Below the pieces are notes generated by a model. The model saw only the letters and a program-made list of their open reading frames with translations. It had not been told where the DNA came from and did not search any database. A stretch of DNA of 64,000 nt, from the NCBI GenBank assembly GCA_944320135.1, contig CALUGI010000004.1:1-64000 (forward strand). The letters are read 5' to 3'. This DNA comes from an uncultured Phocaeicola sp. Lineage in GTDB: Bacteria; Bacteroidota; Bacteroidia; Bacteroidales; Bacteroidaceae. Shown one piece after another: positions 34,222-42,894 of this stretch. The stretch's first letter is position 1; each line of letters opens with the position of its first letter. The position numbers were made by a program, and so were the translations under genes.

Positions 34222-37065
34222 TTATTCCTTCCTCAGCTCCGGCAATTTCACTTCCGCTATTTCCGCTTTCCCGTTGGTGATGAGGATGCGGATGTCGCTT
34301 CCGCCGGTCAGGTTGAATTGGATGTCATCGTCCGTGTTCGGCTTGACCGTACCAGACTGTACGGGGAGGAACTGACCGCCGCCGCTTGAGACCTGTATTT
34401 CGTAGGTTGAACCGGCATCCGCATTCTTCCATGTCACTAAGATGTGGTTGAGCTTCGCGTTTTCGGCAAGCTCGAACGAGATGTATTCGCCTTTGTCGCC
34501 CGTCCATGTGGTCGAGTAGTCACCGTCCACCACGTGGATGATGTGGCTTGCGTTCTTGCTCGCGCTGATGAAGTCAGTCGGGTCGGACTCGATGATTTCG
34601 TTGGTCGCCCCCTTGCCGTATGCCCTTATTTCAAGACCTTTTTTCAGACGGATGTCTTCGGATGAAGCCCCTATCATCAGTTGGAACATGCCCGGTTCTG
34701 TCACCCAGCGCTTGTCTGCGTTCAGAAGTTGGAAATCACGGGGAAGCAGCTCGAACTTCACTTCCTTTGTTTCCCCCGGTTCCAGATGGACGCGCTCGAA
34801 TCCGCGCAGGTTCTTCTCGTATGTGGTTACGGAGCTGATGACATCACGCATATAGAGCTGTACCACTTCGTCTCCCGTGCGTCCTCCGGTGTTCGTCACC
34901 TTGCAGGTTACCGTAACCGGTTGCCGGTCGGTGATGACGGAAGAAGAAAGCTGCATGTCGGAGTACTCGAATGTGGTGTAGCTCAGCCCGTAACCGAACG
35001 GATAGAGCGGCCCGTTGATGCGCGCCTGGTTGCCTTCCATTCCCGGAGTCTGACCCCCGTCAACCTGCGATGCAGGTTTGGCCGGGAAGTTGAACGGAAT
35101 CTGCCCTACGGTTTTCGGGAAAGTTACCGTGAGCTTTCCGCCCGGATTATAGTCGCCGAACAGGGCTTCCGCTATGGCTGTACCGCCTTGCGAACCGGGA
35201 TACCACGCTTCCAGAATGGCCGGAACGAACTTGTCCGCCCAGTTGATGCTTAAAGGACGGCCGTTTATCAGCACAAGTACGACAGGTTTCCCCGTTTCCA
35301 TCACCGCTTCGAGCAGTTCCTGCTGGCGGCCTGGCAGGTCAAGGCTGGTGCGCGACTTGTTCTCGCCGCACGTGCGGATTCCTCCTCCTAAAACGACTAC
35401 GGCTACATCGCTCTGTTTCACCTTTTCTACGGCTTCCGCTATACCTTTCTTTTCTTCATCGGTGAGCGGATAGTCGATGATTTCCGATTCGGGCCAGTTG
35501 GGGTCGACAAGGTCGCATCCTTTTGCATAGACCACTTCCGTGCTTTCGGGTACGGTGGCCTTGATGCCCTCCAATACGGTTGTAACTTCCACCGCTACCG
35601 GTCCGTAGTGCGTGAGAGCGAACGATTCTTCGTCCGCATTGGGGCCGCATACGGCGATGCGCTTGATTTTCCACTTGTCCAACGGGAGCAGGTTGTTCCG
35701 ATTCTTCAGCAGAACAAGTCCTTCGCGCGACGCTTGGAGGGCAACCTCCTGGTGTTCCGCGCTGTTCACTTCCTTGTCGGCCAACGCAAGGTCGGTCTGA
35801 TAAGGATTGTCGAACATGCCGAGCAGGAACTTCACACGAAGAATGTCGCGCACACGGTTGTCAATGGTTTCCATGCTGATGCCGCCTTCCTTGATTAGTT
35901 CACGGAGCGGAAGCACATACGAATCGGGCGAGCGGAACGTACACCGCACGTTCAGGCCGGCCTCCACGCTCTGGCGGACCGCTTCCTTCATGTCCTTGGC
36001 CGTCTTGTGCTTGCTGTAAAGGTATTCCACGGCATCACTGTCCGAAACCACATAGCCTCGGAAGCCCATGTCCCTGCGCAGGCGTCGGGTGAGCCAGTAG
36101 TAGCTTCCCTGAATCGGGAAACCGTCATAATCATTATACGAGCTCATGACGCCCAAGATGCCCGCTTCGCGGATTACTCTCGCAAACGGATAGACGTGGA
36201 TGTTCTCCACTTCCCGCCATGACATCTGCGGGTCTACACGGGAAAAACCTTCACGTGCGCCCTTGTTGTTACTGTATGCCACGAAATGTTTTGCGGTCGA
36301 AGCCACTTGCAGGTTCGTCTGCAGTCCTTTGGCCATCTCGATACCCAGTTCGGCCACCAAATAAGGGCTTTCGCCGTACACTTCCTCATACCGTCCCCAA
36401 CGTTGGTCGCGCCCCACGTCGAGGATGGGAGCATACACGTTGGTATAACCGAGCAGGCGTGCCTCCCGTCCCGTAATGTAGCCCACCTTATGCACAAGGT
36501 CACGGTTCCACGAGTGTCCTAAGGCAAGCTGCGTGGGAAAGTTGGTGGCGATATAGTTCTCCACTCCCCTGATGCCCTCGTTCGTGAAGTCCGCCGGGAT
36601 TCCGAGACGGGTTTCTTCCACAAAGAAACGCTGCACCTCGTTCAGCGCCCACGCATGGTTGGATGCCGGCCACACCAGTTCGTTCTTGAGCGGCGGCACT
36701 CCCCATCCCCGGAACGAGTTCAGGTGCTCGTCGATGGCACCGATACCGTCTTTCCACAACTGGGTTTTCCACTCCGCCGTGGGGAGCGAATCTTTCAGCA
36801 CCCGCTGGTAGCCGTAGAGCGTCACCATCTGGCAGGTTTTCTCTTCCATCGTCATTTGGGAAAGCAGGTCCTCAATACGGTCATTGATGTCCGCGTCCGG
36901 GTCTTCGTAAACGTCTTTCTTCCCGTTCTTGTTGAAGTCAATCCATTCCTTGTGGTACATGCCTTTGTTTTTCGGAACATACGTCTTCGGAACATCGAGC
37001 GCGTATGCTTCCGTATGGCAGAGCGACATGCCCGCCAGAATACAATAAAGAAGCTGTTTTCTCAT
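34222..37065 (-). CDS. Glycoside hydrolase family 3, secreted
   Basis: A 947-residue exported glycosidase. Signal peptide MRKQLLYCILAGMSLCHTEAYA. After a short dockerin-like EF stretch (DFNKNGKKDVYEDPDADINDRI, about 44-65) comes the GH3 barrel with RLGIPADFTNEGIRG, KHFVAYSNN and the nucleophile aspartate in GYVVSDSDAVEYLY (about 345-358). The second domain (KNRNNLLPLDK, about 475; acid/base region about 550-600) and a C-terminal Fn3-like domain (VTNTGGRTGDEVVQLYMRD) follow. The last 120 residues resemble an F5/8 type C (discoidin) sugar-binding domain. GH3 acts on beta-glucosides, beta-xylosides or arabinosides; the substrate is not fixed by sequence. It is transcribed alone. Confidence 0.93.
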   Translation of the reverse strand: MRKQLLYCILAGMSLCHTEAYALDVPKTYVPKNKGMYHKEWIDFNKNGKKDVYEDPDADINDRIEDLLSQMTMEEKTCQMVTLYGYQRVLKDSLPTAEWKTQLWKDGIGAIDEHLNSFRGWGVPPLKNELVWPASNHAWALNEVQRFFVEETRLGIPADFTNEGIRGVENYIATNFPTQLALGHSWNRDLVHKVGYITGREARLLGYTNVYAPILDVGRDQRWGRYEEVYGESPYLVAELGIEMAKGLQTNLQVASTAKHFVAYSNNKGAREGFSRVDPQMSWREVENIHVYPFARVIREAGILGVMSSYNDYDGFPIQGSYYWLTRRLRRDMGFRGYVVSDSDAVEYLYSKHKTAKDMKEAVRQSVEAGLNVRCTFRSPDSYVLPLRELIKEGGISMETIDNRVRDILRVKFLLGMFDNPYQTDLALADKEVNSAEHQEVALQASREGLVLLKNRNNLLPLDKWKIKRIAVCGPNADEESFALTHYGPVAVEVTTVLEGIKATVPESTEVVYAKGCDLVDPNWPESEIIDYPLTDEEKKGIAEAVEKVKQSDVAVVVLGGGIRTCGENKSRTSLDLPGRQQELLEAVMETGKPVVLVLINGRPLSINWADKFVPAILEAWYPGSQGGTAIAEALFGDYNPGGKLTVTFPKTVGQIPFNFPAKPASQVDGGQTPGMEGNQARINGPLYPFGYGLSYTTFEYSDMQLSSSVITDRQPVTVTCKVTNTGGRTGDEVVQLYMRDVISSVTTYEKNLRGFERVHLEPGETKEVKFELLPRDFQLLNADKRWVTEPGMFQLMIGASSEDIRLKKGLEIRAYGKGATNEIIESDPTDFISASKNASHIIHVVDGDYSTTWTGDKGEYISFELAENAKLNHILVTWKNADAGSTYEIQVSSGGGQFLPVQSGTVKPNTDDDIQFNLTGGSDIRILITNGKAEIAEVKLPELRKE

Positions 37066-37211
37066 ACGATTTTAAAGTTTGATAATAAATTCCGAGTGTA
37101 AAGATAGGCTTATTCATCAAAAATGAAGGGCAAAATTGTCCACAAAACATCCGCCTGCGTATAAAAGATAAAACTCCGCCCTCTTTTCTTCTGTCCGTGC
37201 GGGAATTATGC

Positions 37212-37233
37212 GGCAAACGCCCCGGCGTTTTCA
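37212..37233. repeat. Single 22-bp unit G
   Basis: GGCAAACGCC then CCGGCGTTTTCA: one exact 22-bp unit with a self-palindromic core, near the 3' end of the small-RNA candidate. The rest of the 37066-37415 gap holds that RNA and the upstream region of the GH3 gene. Confidence 0.45.
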
Positions 37234-37251
37234 GAGCTGGCGCACGGGCAT

Positions 37252-37315
37252 AAAAAAAGGAGTACCGCTGTACTCCAACCTTTGTTAACCTTAAAATCTA
37301 ATACTATGAAAAACA
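37252..37315 (-). ncRNA. Candidate small RNA after sufS
   Basis: On the minus strand a complete promoter is followed by about 60 bases with no reading frame of note and an intrinsic terminator: GGAGTAC (loop AGCG) GTACTCC at 37259-37276, then seven T. The body contains TTAAGGTTAACAAAGG. It reads as an independent short RNA rather than the end of sufS, which lies 90 bases upstream. The start is estimated from the promoter. Confidence 0.6.
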
Positions 37316-37320
37316 CGTTG

Positions 37321-37350
37321 CAAAGATACGGACTTTTCGGTAAACTCCAA
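37321..37350 (-). promoter_or_regulatory. Promoter of the small RNA
   Basis: The minus strand reads TTG (37348-37350), 19 bases, TATCTTTG (37321-37328), a consensus-like promoter that aims away from sufS and into the small RNA. Confidence 0.68.
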
Positions 37351-37415
37351 GCATCCGCCCTTTGTTTTTGTGTTTTATAACATCTTTTATGGCATTAAAA
37401 ATTTTTTCGCCTTTC

Positions 37416-38633
37416 TCACCGCAACATCTTGCACGCCCTTTCGATGCCTTCGGCAAGCGCGTCAACTTCGCTCATGGTGTTGTAGAGCGCAAAAGAAGCC
37501 CGCACGGTGCCTTCCACGCCCATCCTCCGCATGAGCGGTTCAGCGCAATGGTGTCCCGTGCGCACGGCAATTCCCATCCGGTCGAGCAAAGTGCCCATAT
37601 CGAGCGGATGCACGCCGTCCACAAGGAAAGAAACCACCCCGCTCCGATGCTCGGCCTCTCCGAAGATTCTCATGCCGGGAATCGATTTCAGACGGGAAAG
37701 GGCATACAGAGTAAGGCCGCGCTCGTGACGCTCGATGTCTTCCATGCCGAGCGCGGACACGTAATCAAGGGCGCGGGCCAATGCGGTAGAGCCGATATAG
37801 TCGGGCGTGCCGGCCTCGAACTTGAAAGGAAGTTCGTTGAACGTGGTTTTTTCAAAACTTACATTCTTTATCATTTCTCCCCCGCCCTGATAAGGAGGCA
37901 GGCGGTCGAGCCACTCTTCCCGCCCGTAAAGCACGCCGATACCGGTCGGTCCGTACACCTTATGCCCGCTGAACACGTAAAAGTCCGCGCCGAGGGCCTG
38001 CACGTCGACAGGAGTGTGGGGGATGCTCTGCGCTCCGTCTATCAATACGGGCACATCGTGCGCATGGGCAATCCGAATCAGTTCTGCCACCGGATTAACT
38101 GTCCCCAGCACGTTCGACACGTGAGCAACCGACACGATGCGGGTGCGCGGGGTAAAAAGTTTCTCGTACTCGTCGAGCAGCAACTCCCCCTGGTCGTTCA
38201 TCGGAATCACCTTCAGCACGATTCCTTTGCGGGCGGCCTGCAATTGCCAGGACACGATGTTGCTATGGTGCTCCATCACGGAAACTATCACCTCGTCACC
38301 CGCCTGCATTTGACTGTCGGCAAAGGAAGATGCCACGAGATTGACGCTCTCGGTGGTGCCTCTCGTAAAGACGATTTCAGAAGCGGAACGCGCGTTGATG
38401 AAGCGGCGCACGGTTTCGCGCGAGTTTTCGTGCAGTTCCGTCGCCTGTTGGGAAAGGAAATGCACCCCCCTGTGTACGTTGGCATTGACGGAATAATACT
38501 CGTTGACAATCGATTCCACCACGCAACGGGGCTTCTGTGTAGTGGCCGCATTGTCGAGATAGACAAGCGGACGGCCATAAACCGTGCGGGAAAGAATCGG
38601 GAAATCTTCTCTTGTTTTGACTGTATCGTACAT
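37416..38633 (-). CDS. sufS: Cysteine desulfurase SufS
   Basis: A 405-residue PLP-dependent enzyme of the SufS/CsdA class, usual length. Key parts are YLDNAATTQKP (about 25-35), MEHHSNIVSWQ (about 120), the PLP lysine in FSGHKVYGPTGIGVLYG (about 222-238), and the sulfur-carrying cysteine in RTGHHCAEPLMRRM (about 360-373). It takes sulfur from cysteine and passes it to the SufBCD scaffold. No sufE or sufU gene lies in the cluster. It is the last gene of the Suf group, 27 bases after sufD. Confidence 0.96.
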   Translation of the reverse strand: MYDTVKTREDFPILSRTVYGRPLVYLDNAATTQKPRCVVESIVNEYYSVNANVHRGVHFLSQQATELHENSRETVRRFINARSASEIVFTRGTTESVNLVASSFADSQMQAGDEVIVSVMEHHSNIVSWQLQAARKGIVLKVIPMNDQGELLLDEYEKLFTPRTRIVSVAHVSNVLGTVNPVAELIRIAHAHDVPVLIDGAQSIPHTPVDVQALGADFYVFSGHKVYGPTGIGVLYGREEWLDRLPPYQGGGEMIKNVSFEKTTFNELPFKFEAGTPDYIGSTALARALDYVSALGMEDIERHERGLTLYALSRLKSIPGMRIFGEAEHRSGVVSFLVDGVHPLDMGTLLDRMGIAVRTGHHCAEPLMRRMGVEGTVRASFALYNTMSEVDALAEGIERACKMLR

Positions 38634-38660
38634 TGCTTTTATACCTATTGAACCGACGTT

Positions 38661-40004
38661 TCATTTACATATCGCGCATCCCCGGCATTTGCTGAGCTCT
38701 CCACGGAAACGTTTCTCCACCAACAGATGGAGACGGTCTTTCAACGCATCCATACGGATGTGGTCGACCACCTCATTGACGAAGGCGAACATCAGCAGCA
38801 GACGCGCTTCTTTAAGGGAAATGCCGCGCTGCTGCATGTAGAACAATGCGTCTTCGTCCAATTGGCCCACCGTAGCCCCATGAGAACATTTCACGTCGTC
38901 GGCATAAATCTCCAGCTGGGGCTGGGTGTACATGCGCGCCTCGCGTGTAGCGCACAAATTGCGGTTGGTTTGTCTGGAAGAGGTATGCTGCGCTCCTTCG
39001 CGCACCAGCACTTTGCCTGCAAATGCACCCACGGCCTGCCCGTCGAGCACATACTTGAACAGTTCGTTGCTCGTGCAGTCGGGCACCTGGTGGTCAATGA
39101 AAGTATGGTTGTCCACTTGCTCGTTCTTGTCGGCAATGGCCATTCCGCACAGGCTGACTTCCGCCCCACGCCCGGACAGCTGCACCTCAACGGTGTTGCG
39201 GGTAGTGCCGTTATGCAAAGTGATTCCGTTCAAAAGCACATTGCTGTTTGCTTCTTGCTTCACGTAAAGATTATTGAAACGCACGGTGCTGTTATGGGTT
39301 TCTTCCAGTTCATACAAATCAAACACGGAGTTCTCTCCGGCAAACACCTCGACAACCTGGGTAGAAAGGAAGTTCACTTCATCCATTGCATGGTCGCACA
39401 CTAAAAGCCGGGCCTGCGCTCCTTCTTCAAGCACAATCAGGATACGCCGGTTCACCATGAAGTTCACGTCCGCACGCAAGATATTCACCAACTGGACAGG
39501 GCGTTCCACCACAGTATTCTTAGGTACGTACATCAGCACCCCGTCCTGCGCGAACATTGTATTGAGTGCAGTAACGGCATCTTTCGAGGTATCCGCCAGT
39601 TTTCCGTAATACTTCCTCACCAACTCCGGATGTTCGGCAGCTATATCTTTCAAACTCCCGAACAAAACCCCTTCGGGCAACTTGGCCGAAGGATGGACAT
39701 GCTTGTCGAACGAGTCGTTCACCACAAAATAAAGCGAAGTGCTCATGTTAGGCACATCGCACTTGAACACCTCATACGGGTTGACAGGAAACTCCAAACG
39801 ATTCAGGTTCAACCCGTAATCAGGAGCGAAATATTTGTCAACATCCGTGTATCTGTACTTTTCATCCTTCCGCGTTGGAAATCCTAACCGCTCAAAGTCA
39901 GCGAAAGCCTTCGCTCGCGGAGCGTTCAGCACTTCCGCGCTTTTTCGGCAGACCAACGCCTCACATTGCGTAAAAAGGTCGATGTATTGCTGTTCCGCTT
40001 TCAT
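38661..40004 (-). CDS. sufD: Fe-S cluster assembly protein SufD
   Basis: A 447-residue SufD of normal length with the right-handed beta-helix core typical of SufB/SufD. Recognisable parts are PKNTVVERPVQLVNIL (about 170), LEEGAQARLLVCDHAMD (about 195), CSHGATVGQLDEDALFYMQQRGISLKEARLLLMFAF (about 375-410), the family signature. The C terminus is cysteine-rich (CRGCAICK). It partners with SufB and SufC in cluster assembly. It begins one base after the sufC stop, so they are translationally linked. Confidence 0.95.
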   Translation of the reverse strand: MKAEQQYIDLFTQCEALVCRKSAEVLNAPRAKAFADFERLGFPTRKDEKYRYTDVDKYFAPDYGLNLNRLEFPVNPYEVFKCDVPNMSTSLYFVVNDSFDKHVHPSAKLPEGVLFGSLKDIAAEHPELVRKYYGKLADTSKDAVTALNTMFAQDGVLMYVPKNTVVERPVQLVNILRADVNFMVNRRILIVLEEGAQARLLVCDHAMDEVNFLSTQVVEVFAGENSVFDLYELEETHNSTVRFNNLYVKQEANSNVLLNGITLHNGTTRNTVEVQLSGRGAEVSLCGMAIADKNEQVDNHTFIDHQVPDCTSNELFKYVLDGQAVGAFAGKVLVREGAQHTSSRQTNRNLCATREARMYTQPQLEIYADDVKCSHGATVGQLDEDALFYMQQRGISLKEARLLLMFAFVNEVVDHIRMDALKDRLHLLVEKRFRGELSKCRGCAICK

Positions 40005-40005
40005 G

Positions 40006-40758
40006 CTATTCTCCCAATTCTTTCTTAATCCAGTCGTAACCCTTTTCTTCGAGCTCCAAAGCCAGTTCAGGACCGGCTGTCTTCACGATACGCCCCTTAT
40101 AGAGCACATGCACGACATCGGGCTTGATATAGTCTAAAAGACGCTGGTAATGCGTAATGACAATGCAGCTGGTTTCAGGGGTTTTCAGTTTGTTTACCCC
40201 CTCTGCCACGATGCGCAGCGCATCGATGTCAAGCCCGGAGTCGGTTTCATCGAGAATGCTCAGTTTCGGTTCGAGCATGGCCATCTGGAAGATTTCATTG
40301 CGCTTCTTCTCCCCTCCGGAGAACCCTTCGTTGACAGAACGGTTGGCCAGCTTGCTGTCTAATTCCACAACCTCGCGTTTCTGGCGCATCAGCTTCAGGA
40401 ACTCTCCGGCTGTAAGCGCAGGAAGTCCTTTGTACTTGCGCTGCTCGTTGACCGCCGTGCGCATAAAGTTGACCATGCTCACTCCCGGAATCTCCACCGG
40501 ATACTGAAACGAAAGGAACAGCCCCTCGTGACTGCGGTCTGCCGGAGACATTGCCAGCAAGTCCTTCCCGCCGAACGTAACCGTCCCTTTGGTCACTTCG
40601 TATGCGGGATGTCCTACCAGCACGTTGCTCAACGTGCTTTTTCCGGAACCGTTCGGCCCCATTATCGCGTGTACCTCGCCTGACTTCACTGTCAGGTTGA
40701 TACCTTTCAATATCTCTTTGCCATTGATAGAGGCATGCAAATCTTTTATCTCTAACAT
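40006..40758 (-). CDS. sufC: Fe-S cluster assembly ATPase SufC
   Basis: A 250-residue ABC-type ATPase of normal size. Walker A is [12 protein letters not shown] (about 34-45), the signature is [10 protein letters not shown] (about 147-156), and Walker B is [13 protein letters not shown] (about 167-179), the TDSGLD form being specific for SufC. It drives conformational change in the SufB-SufD scaffold. It lies between sufB (68 bases upstream) and sufD (one base downstream). Confidence 0.96.
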   Translation of the reverse strand: MLEIKDLHASINGKEILKGINLTVKSGEVHAIMGPNGSGKSTLSNVLVGHPAYEVTKGTVTFGGKDLLAMSPADRSHEGLFLSFQYPVEIPGVSMVNFMRTAVNEQRKYKGLPALTAGEFLKLMRQKREVVELDSKLANRSVNEGFSGGEKKRNEIFQMAMLEPKLSILDETDSGLDIDALRIVAEGVNKLKTPETSCIVITHYQRLLDYIKPDVVHVLYKGRIVKTAGPELALELEEKGYDWIKKELGE

Positions 40759-40826
40759 CGTTCCTAAGTTTATTCTTCAATCGACAAGGTCTCGAATGCC
40801 GAGTCTTGCCGGCCTGTTACTTGTCT

Positions 40827-42281
40827 TTATCCCACGCTTCCCTCCAGCGAAACCGACAACAGTTTCTGGGCTTCCACGGCAAACTCCATCGGGAGCTTGT
40901 TGAGCACCTCCTTCGCGTAGCCGTTCACAATCAGGCCCACGGCATCCTCGGTAGAGATTCCCCGCTGGTTGCAGTAGAATATCTGGTCTTCCGATATCTT
41001 GGAAGTCGTAGCCTCGTGCTCCACGACCGCCGTTTCGTTGTGTACGTCCATATAAGGGAAAGTATGCGCTCCGCAGAGGCTTCCCAAAAGCAAGGAGTCG
41101 CACTGGCTGTAGTTGCGCGCATTGTCGGCCTTTTCAGCCACGCGCACCAGTCCGCGATAAGAGTTCTGGCTCCTGCCTGCGCTGATGCCCTTGCTTACGA
41201 TGGTGGAACGGGTGTTCTTTCCGAGATGAATCATCTTCGTACCCGTGTCGGCCTGCTGGAAATTGTTGGTCACTGCCACGGAATAAAATTCAGCAGTGGA
41301 GTTGTCGCCGCTCAGGATGCAGCTCGGATACTTCCACGTAATGGCGGAACCGGTCTCCACCTGAGTCCACGAGAGCTTGCTCCCTTCACCCTTGCAGTTG
41401 CCGCGTTTGGTGACGAAGTTGTACACTCCGCCCTTCCCCTCGGCATCGCCCGGATACCAATTCTGCACGGTGGAGTACTTCACCTCCGCACGGTCGAGCA
41501 CCACGATTTCCACGATTGCTGCATGGAGCTGGTTCTCGTCGCGCATCGGGGCAGTACACCCTTCCAGATAAGACACGTAGCTGTCATCGTCTGCAACAAT
41601 CAACGTGCGTTCAAACTGGCCGGTGTTTGCGGCATTGATGCGGAAATAAGTGGAAAGCTCCATCGGACAACGCACTCCTTTCGGGATATAGACAAAGGAA
41701 CCGTCGCTGAACACGGCAGAATTGAGAGCCGCAAAAAAGTTGTCGCGGTAGCCCACAACCGAACCGAGATACTTCCTCACCAAGTCGGGATGCTCCCGCA
41801 CGGCCTCGCTGATGGAACAGAAGATGATTCCCTTCTCCATCAAGGTCTCTTTGAACGTGGTCTTCACCGATACCGAATCCATCACCGCATCCACGGCCAT
41901 GCCGCTCAACGCCAGACGTTCTTCCAAAGGGATGCCCAGCTTGTCGAACGTCTTGAGCAGTTCCGGATCGATGTCGTCCACCGACTTCGGCCCGTCCTTC
42001 TTCTTCGCGGTCGGGTCTGCATAATATGAAATGGCCTGATAGTCGATATCAGGTATATTCAGATGCGCCCACTCCGGCATATCCATTGTCTGCCAATGGC
42101 GGAAAGCCTTCAGGCGAAATTCCAGCAGCCAGTCCGGCTCGCCCTTCCGCGATGAAATCAGCCGGACCACATCCTCATTCAGACCCTTCTCTATGATATC
42201 CGTATGAATGTCCGTAGTGAAGCCATACTTGTACTTCTCCTGCGTCAATTCCTTCACATATTTGTTGGGTTCTATCTGCAT
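40827..42281 (-). CDS. sufB: Fe-S cluster assembly protein SufB
   Basis: A 484-residue SufB of normal size. It opens [20 protein letters not shown] and holds family sequences [43 protein letters not shown] (about 190-235), [23 protein letters not shown] (about 255-277), and [20 protein letters not shown] (about 393-412). It carries the cysteine that receives sulfur and, with SufC and SufD, builds Fe-S clusters. It begins 9 bases after the cvpA stop, linking the Suf group to the rimP-nusA-infB series. Confidence 0.96.
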   Translation of the reverse strand: MQIEPNKYVKELTQEKYKYGFTTDIHTDIIEKGLNEDVVRLISSRKGEPDWLLEFRLKAFRHWQTMDMPEWAHLNIPDIDYQAISYYADPTAKKKDGPKSVDDIDPELLKTFDKLGIPLEERLALSGMAVDAVMDSVSVKTTFKETLMEKGIIFCSISEAVREHPDLVRKYLGSVVGYRDNFFAALNSAVFSDGSFVYIPKGVRCPMELSTYFRINAANTGQFERTLIVADDDSYVSYLEGCTAPMRDENQLHAAIVEIVVLDRAEVKYSTVQNWYPGDAEGKGGVYNFVTKRGNCKGEGSKLSWTQVETGSAITWKYPSCILSGDNSTAEFYSVAVTNNFQQADTGTKMIHLGKNTRSTIVSKGISAGRSQNSYRGLVRVAEKADNARNYSQCDSLLLGSLCGAHTFPYMDVHNETAVVEHEATTSKISEDQIFYCNQRGISTEDAVGLIVNGYAKEVLNKLPMEFAVEAQKLLSVSLEGSVG

Positions 42282-42290
42282 ATCTTTATA

Positions 42291-42812
42291 TTATAAATCT
42301 GTAGTTTCAATCAGTTCCTGCGCTGCCTTCTTGACGGCAGGATAAAAGACATCCGAAAATTCCGCTATCGGACAATACAACAAAGAACGTTGCTTTACGG
42401 TTTGATGAATCAAGACATTTTCCGAATCGGCGAACTCCACGAAATGAATCGCCAAACTGACTATAAGCGCAAACTTGGCAAGTCCCAAGCACGCCCCGAA
42501 CAGACGGTTGACGAATCCTAAACGCACGGCCTCGGCCGCCCTTGTCAGCAGGGAGGCCAACACAGAGAGCGCGACCGGCACCAATATCCAGATAAGGAAA
42601 AAGGAAAGTATCCGCGCGAACGTGACGGAAGCGCCTGCCGCATCGGCCACATATTCGCCCGCACGGGCAAACAGGGCGCGTGCCACGAACAACCCCGCCA
42701 CCAGCCCCGTCAGGGAAGCCAGCTGCTTGAAAAAGCCTTTCACGAAGCCCGCCACGGCGCCGAGGCCCAGAATCGCCACAATAATCCAGTCCAAAGGAAT
42801 CATACGCTCCAT
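42291..42812 (-). CDS. CvpA family membrane protein
   Basis: A 173-residue inner-membrane protein. It has four hydrophobic segments at about 5-25 (WIIVAILGLGAVAGFVKGFF), 28-48, 62-85 (ILSFFLIWILVPVALSVLAS) and 100-125. The family includes colicin V production protein CvpA, needed for production of colicin V in Escherichia coli; its precise action is not known. Two starts (42812 and 42803) are possible; the longer frame to 42842 would include decayed 22-bp-unit sequence. It lies between infB and sufB. Confidence 0.85.
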   Translation of the reverse strand: MERMIPLDWIIVAILGLGAVAGFVKGFFKQLASLTGLVAGLFVARALFARAGEYVADAAGASVTFARILSFFLIWILVPVALSVLASLLTRAAEAVRLGFVNRLFGACLGLAKFALIVSLAIHFVEFADSENVLIHQTVKQRSLLYCPIAEFSDVFYPAVKKAAQELIETTDL

Positions 42813-42824
42813 AAGCAGCAGGCC

Positions 42825-42868
42825 GCAAAACTTCCCGCACAATCCGCGAAGTCCGTGCGGCCCGCACC
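42825..42868. repeat. Two decayed 22-bp units
   Basis: Two 22-base steps beginning GCAAAACTTCCCGCAC and CGAAGTCCGTGCGG. The A-tract and GC core are recognisable but the T-tracts are gone. It lies between infB and cvpA and may be an old array. Confidence 0.3.
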
Positions 42869-42894
42869 TGCCTTTGTCATTTGTCTTTCTTGAA

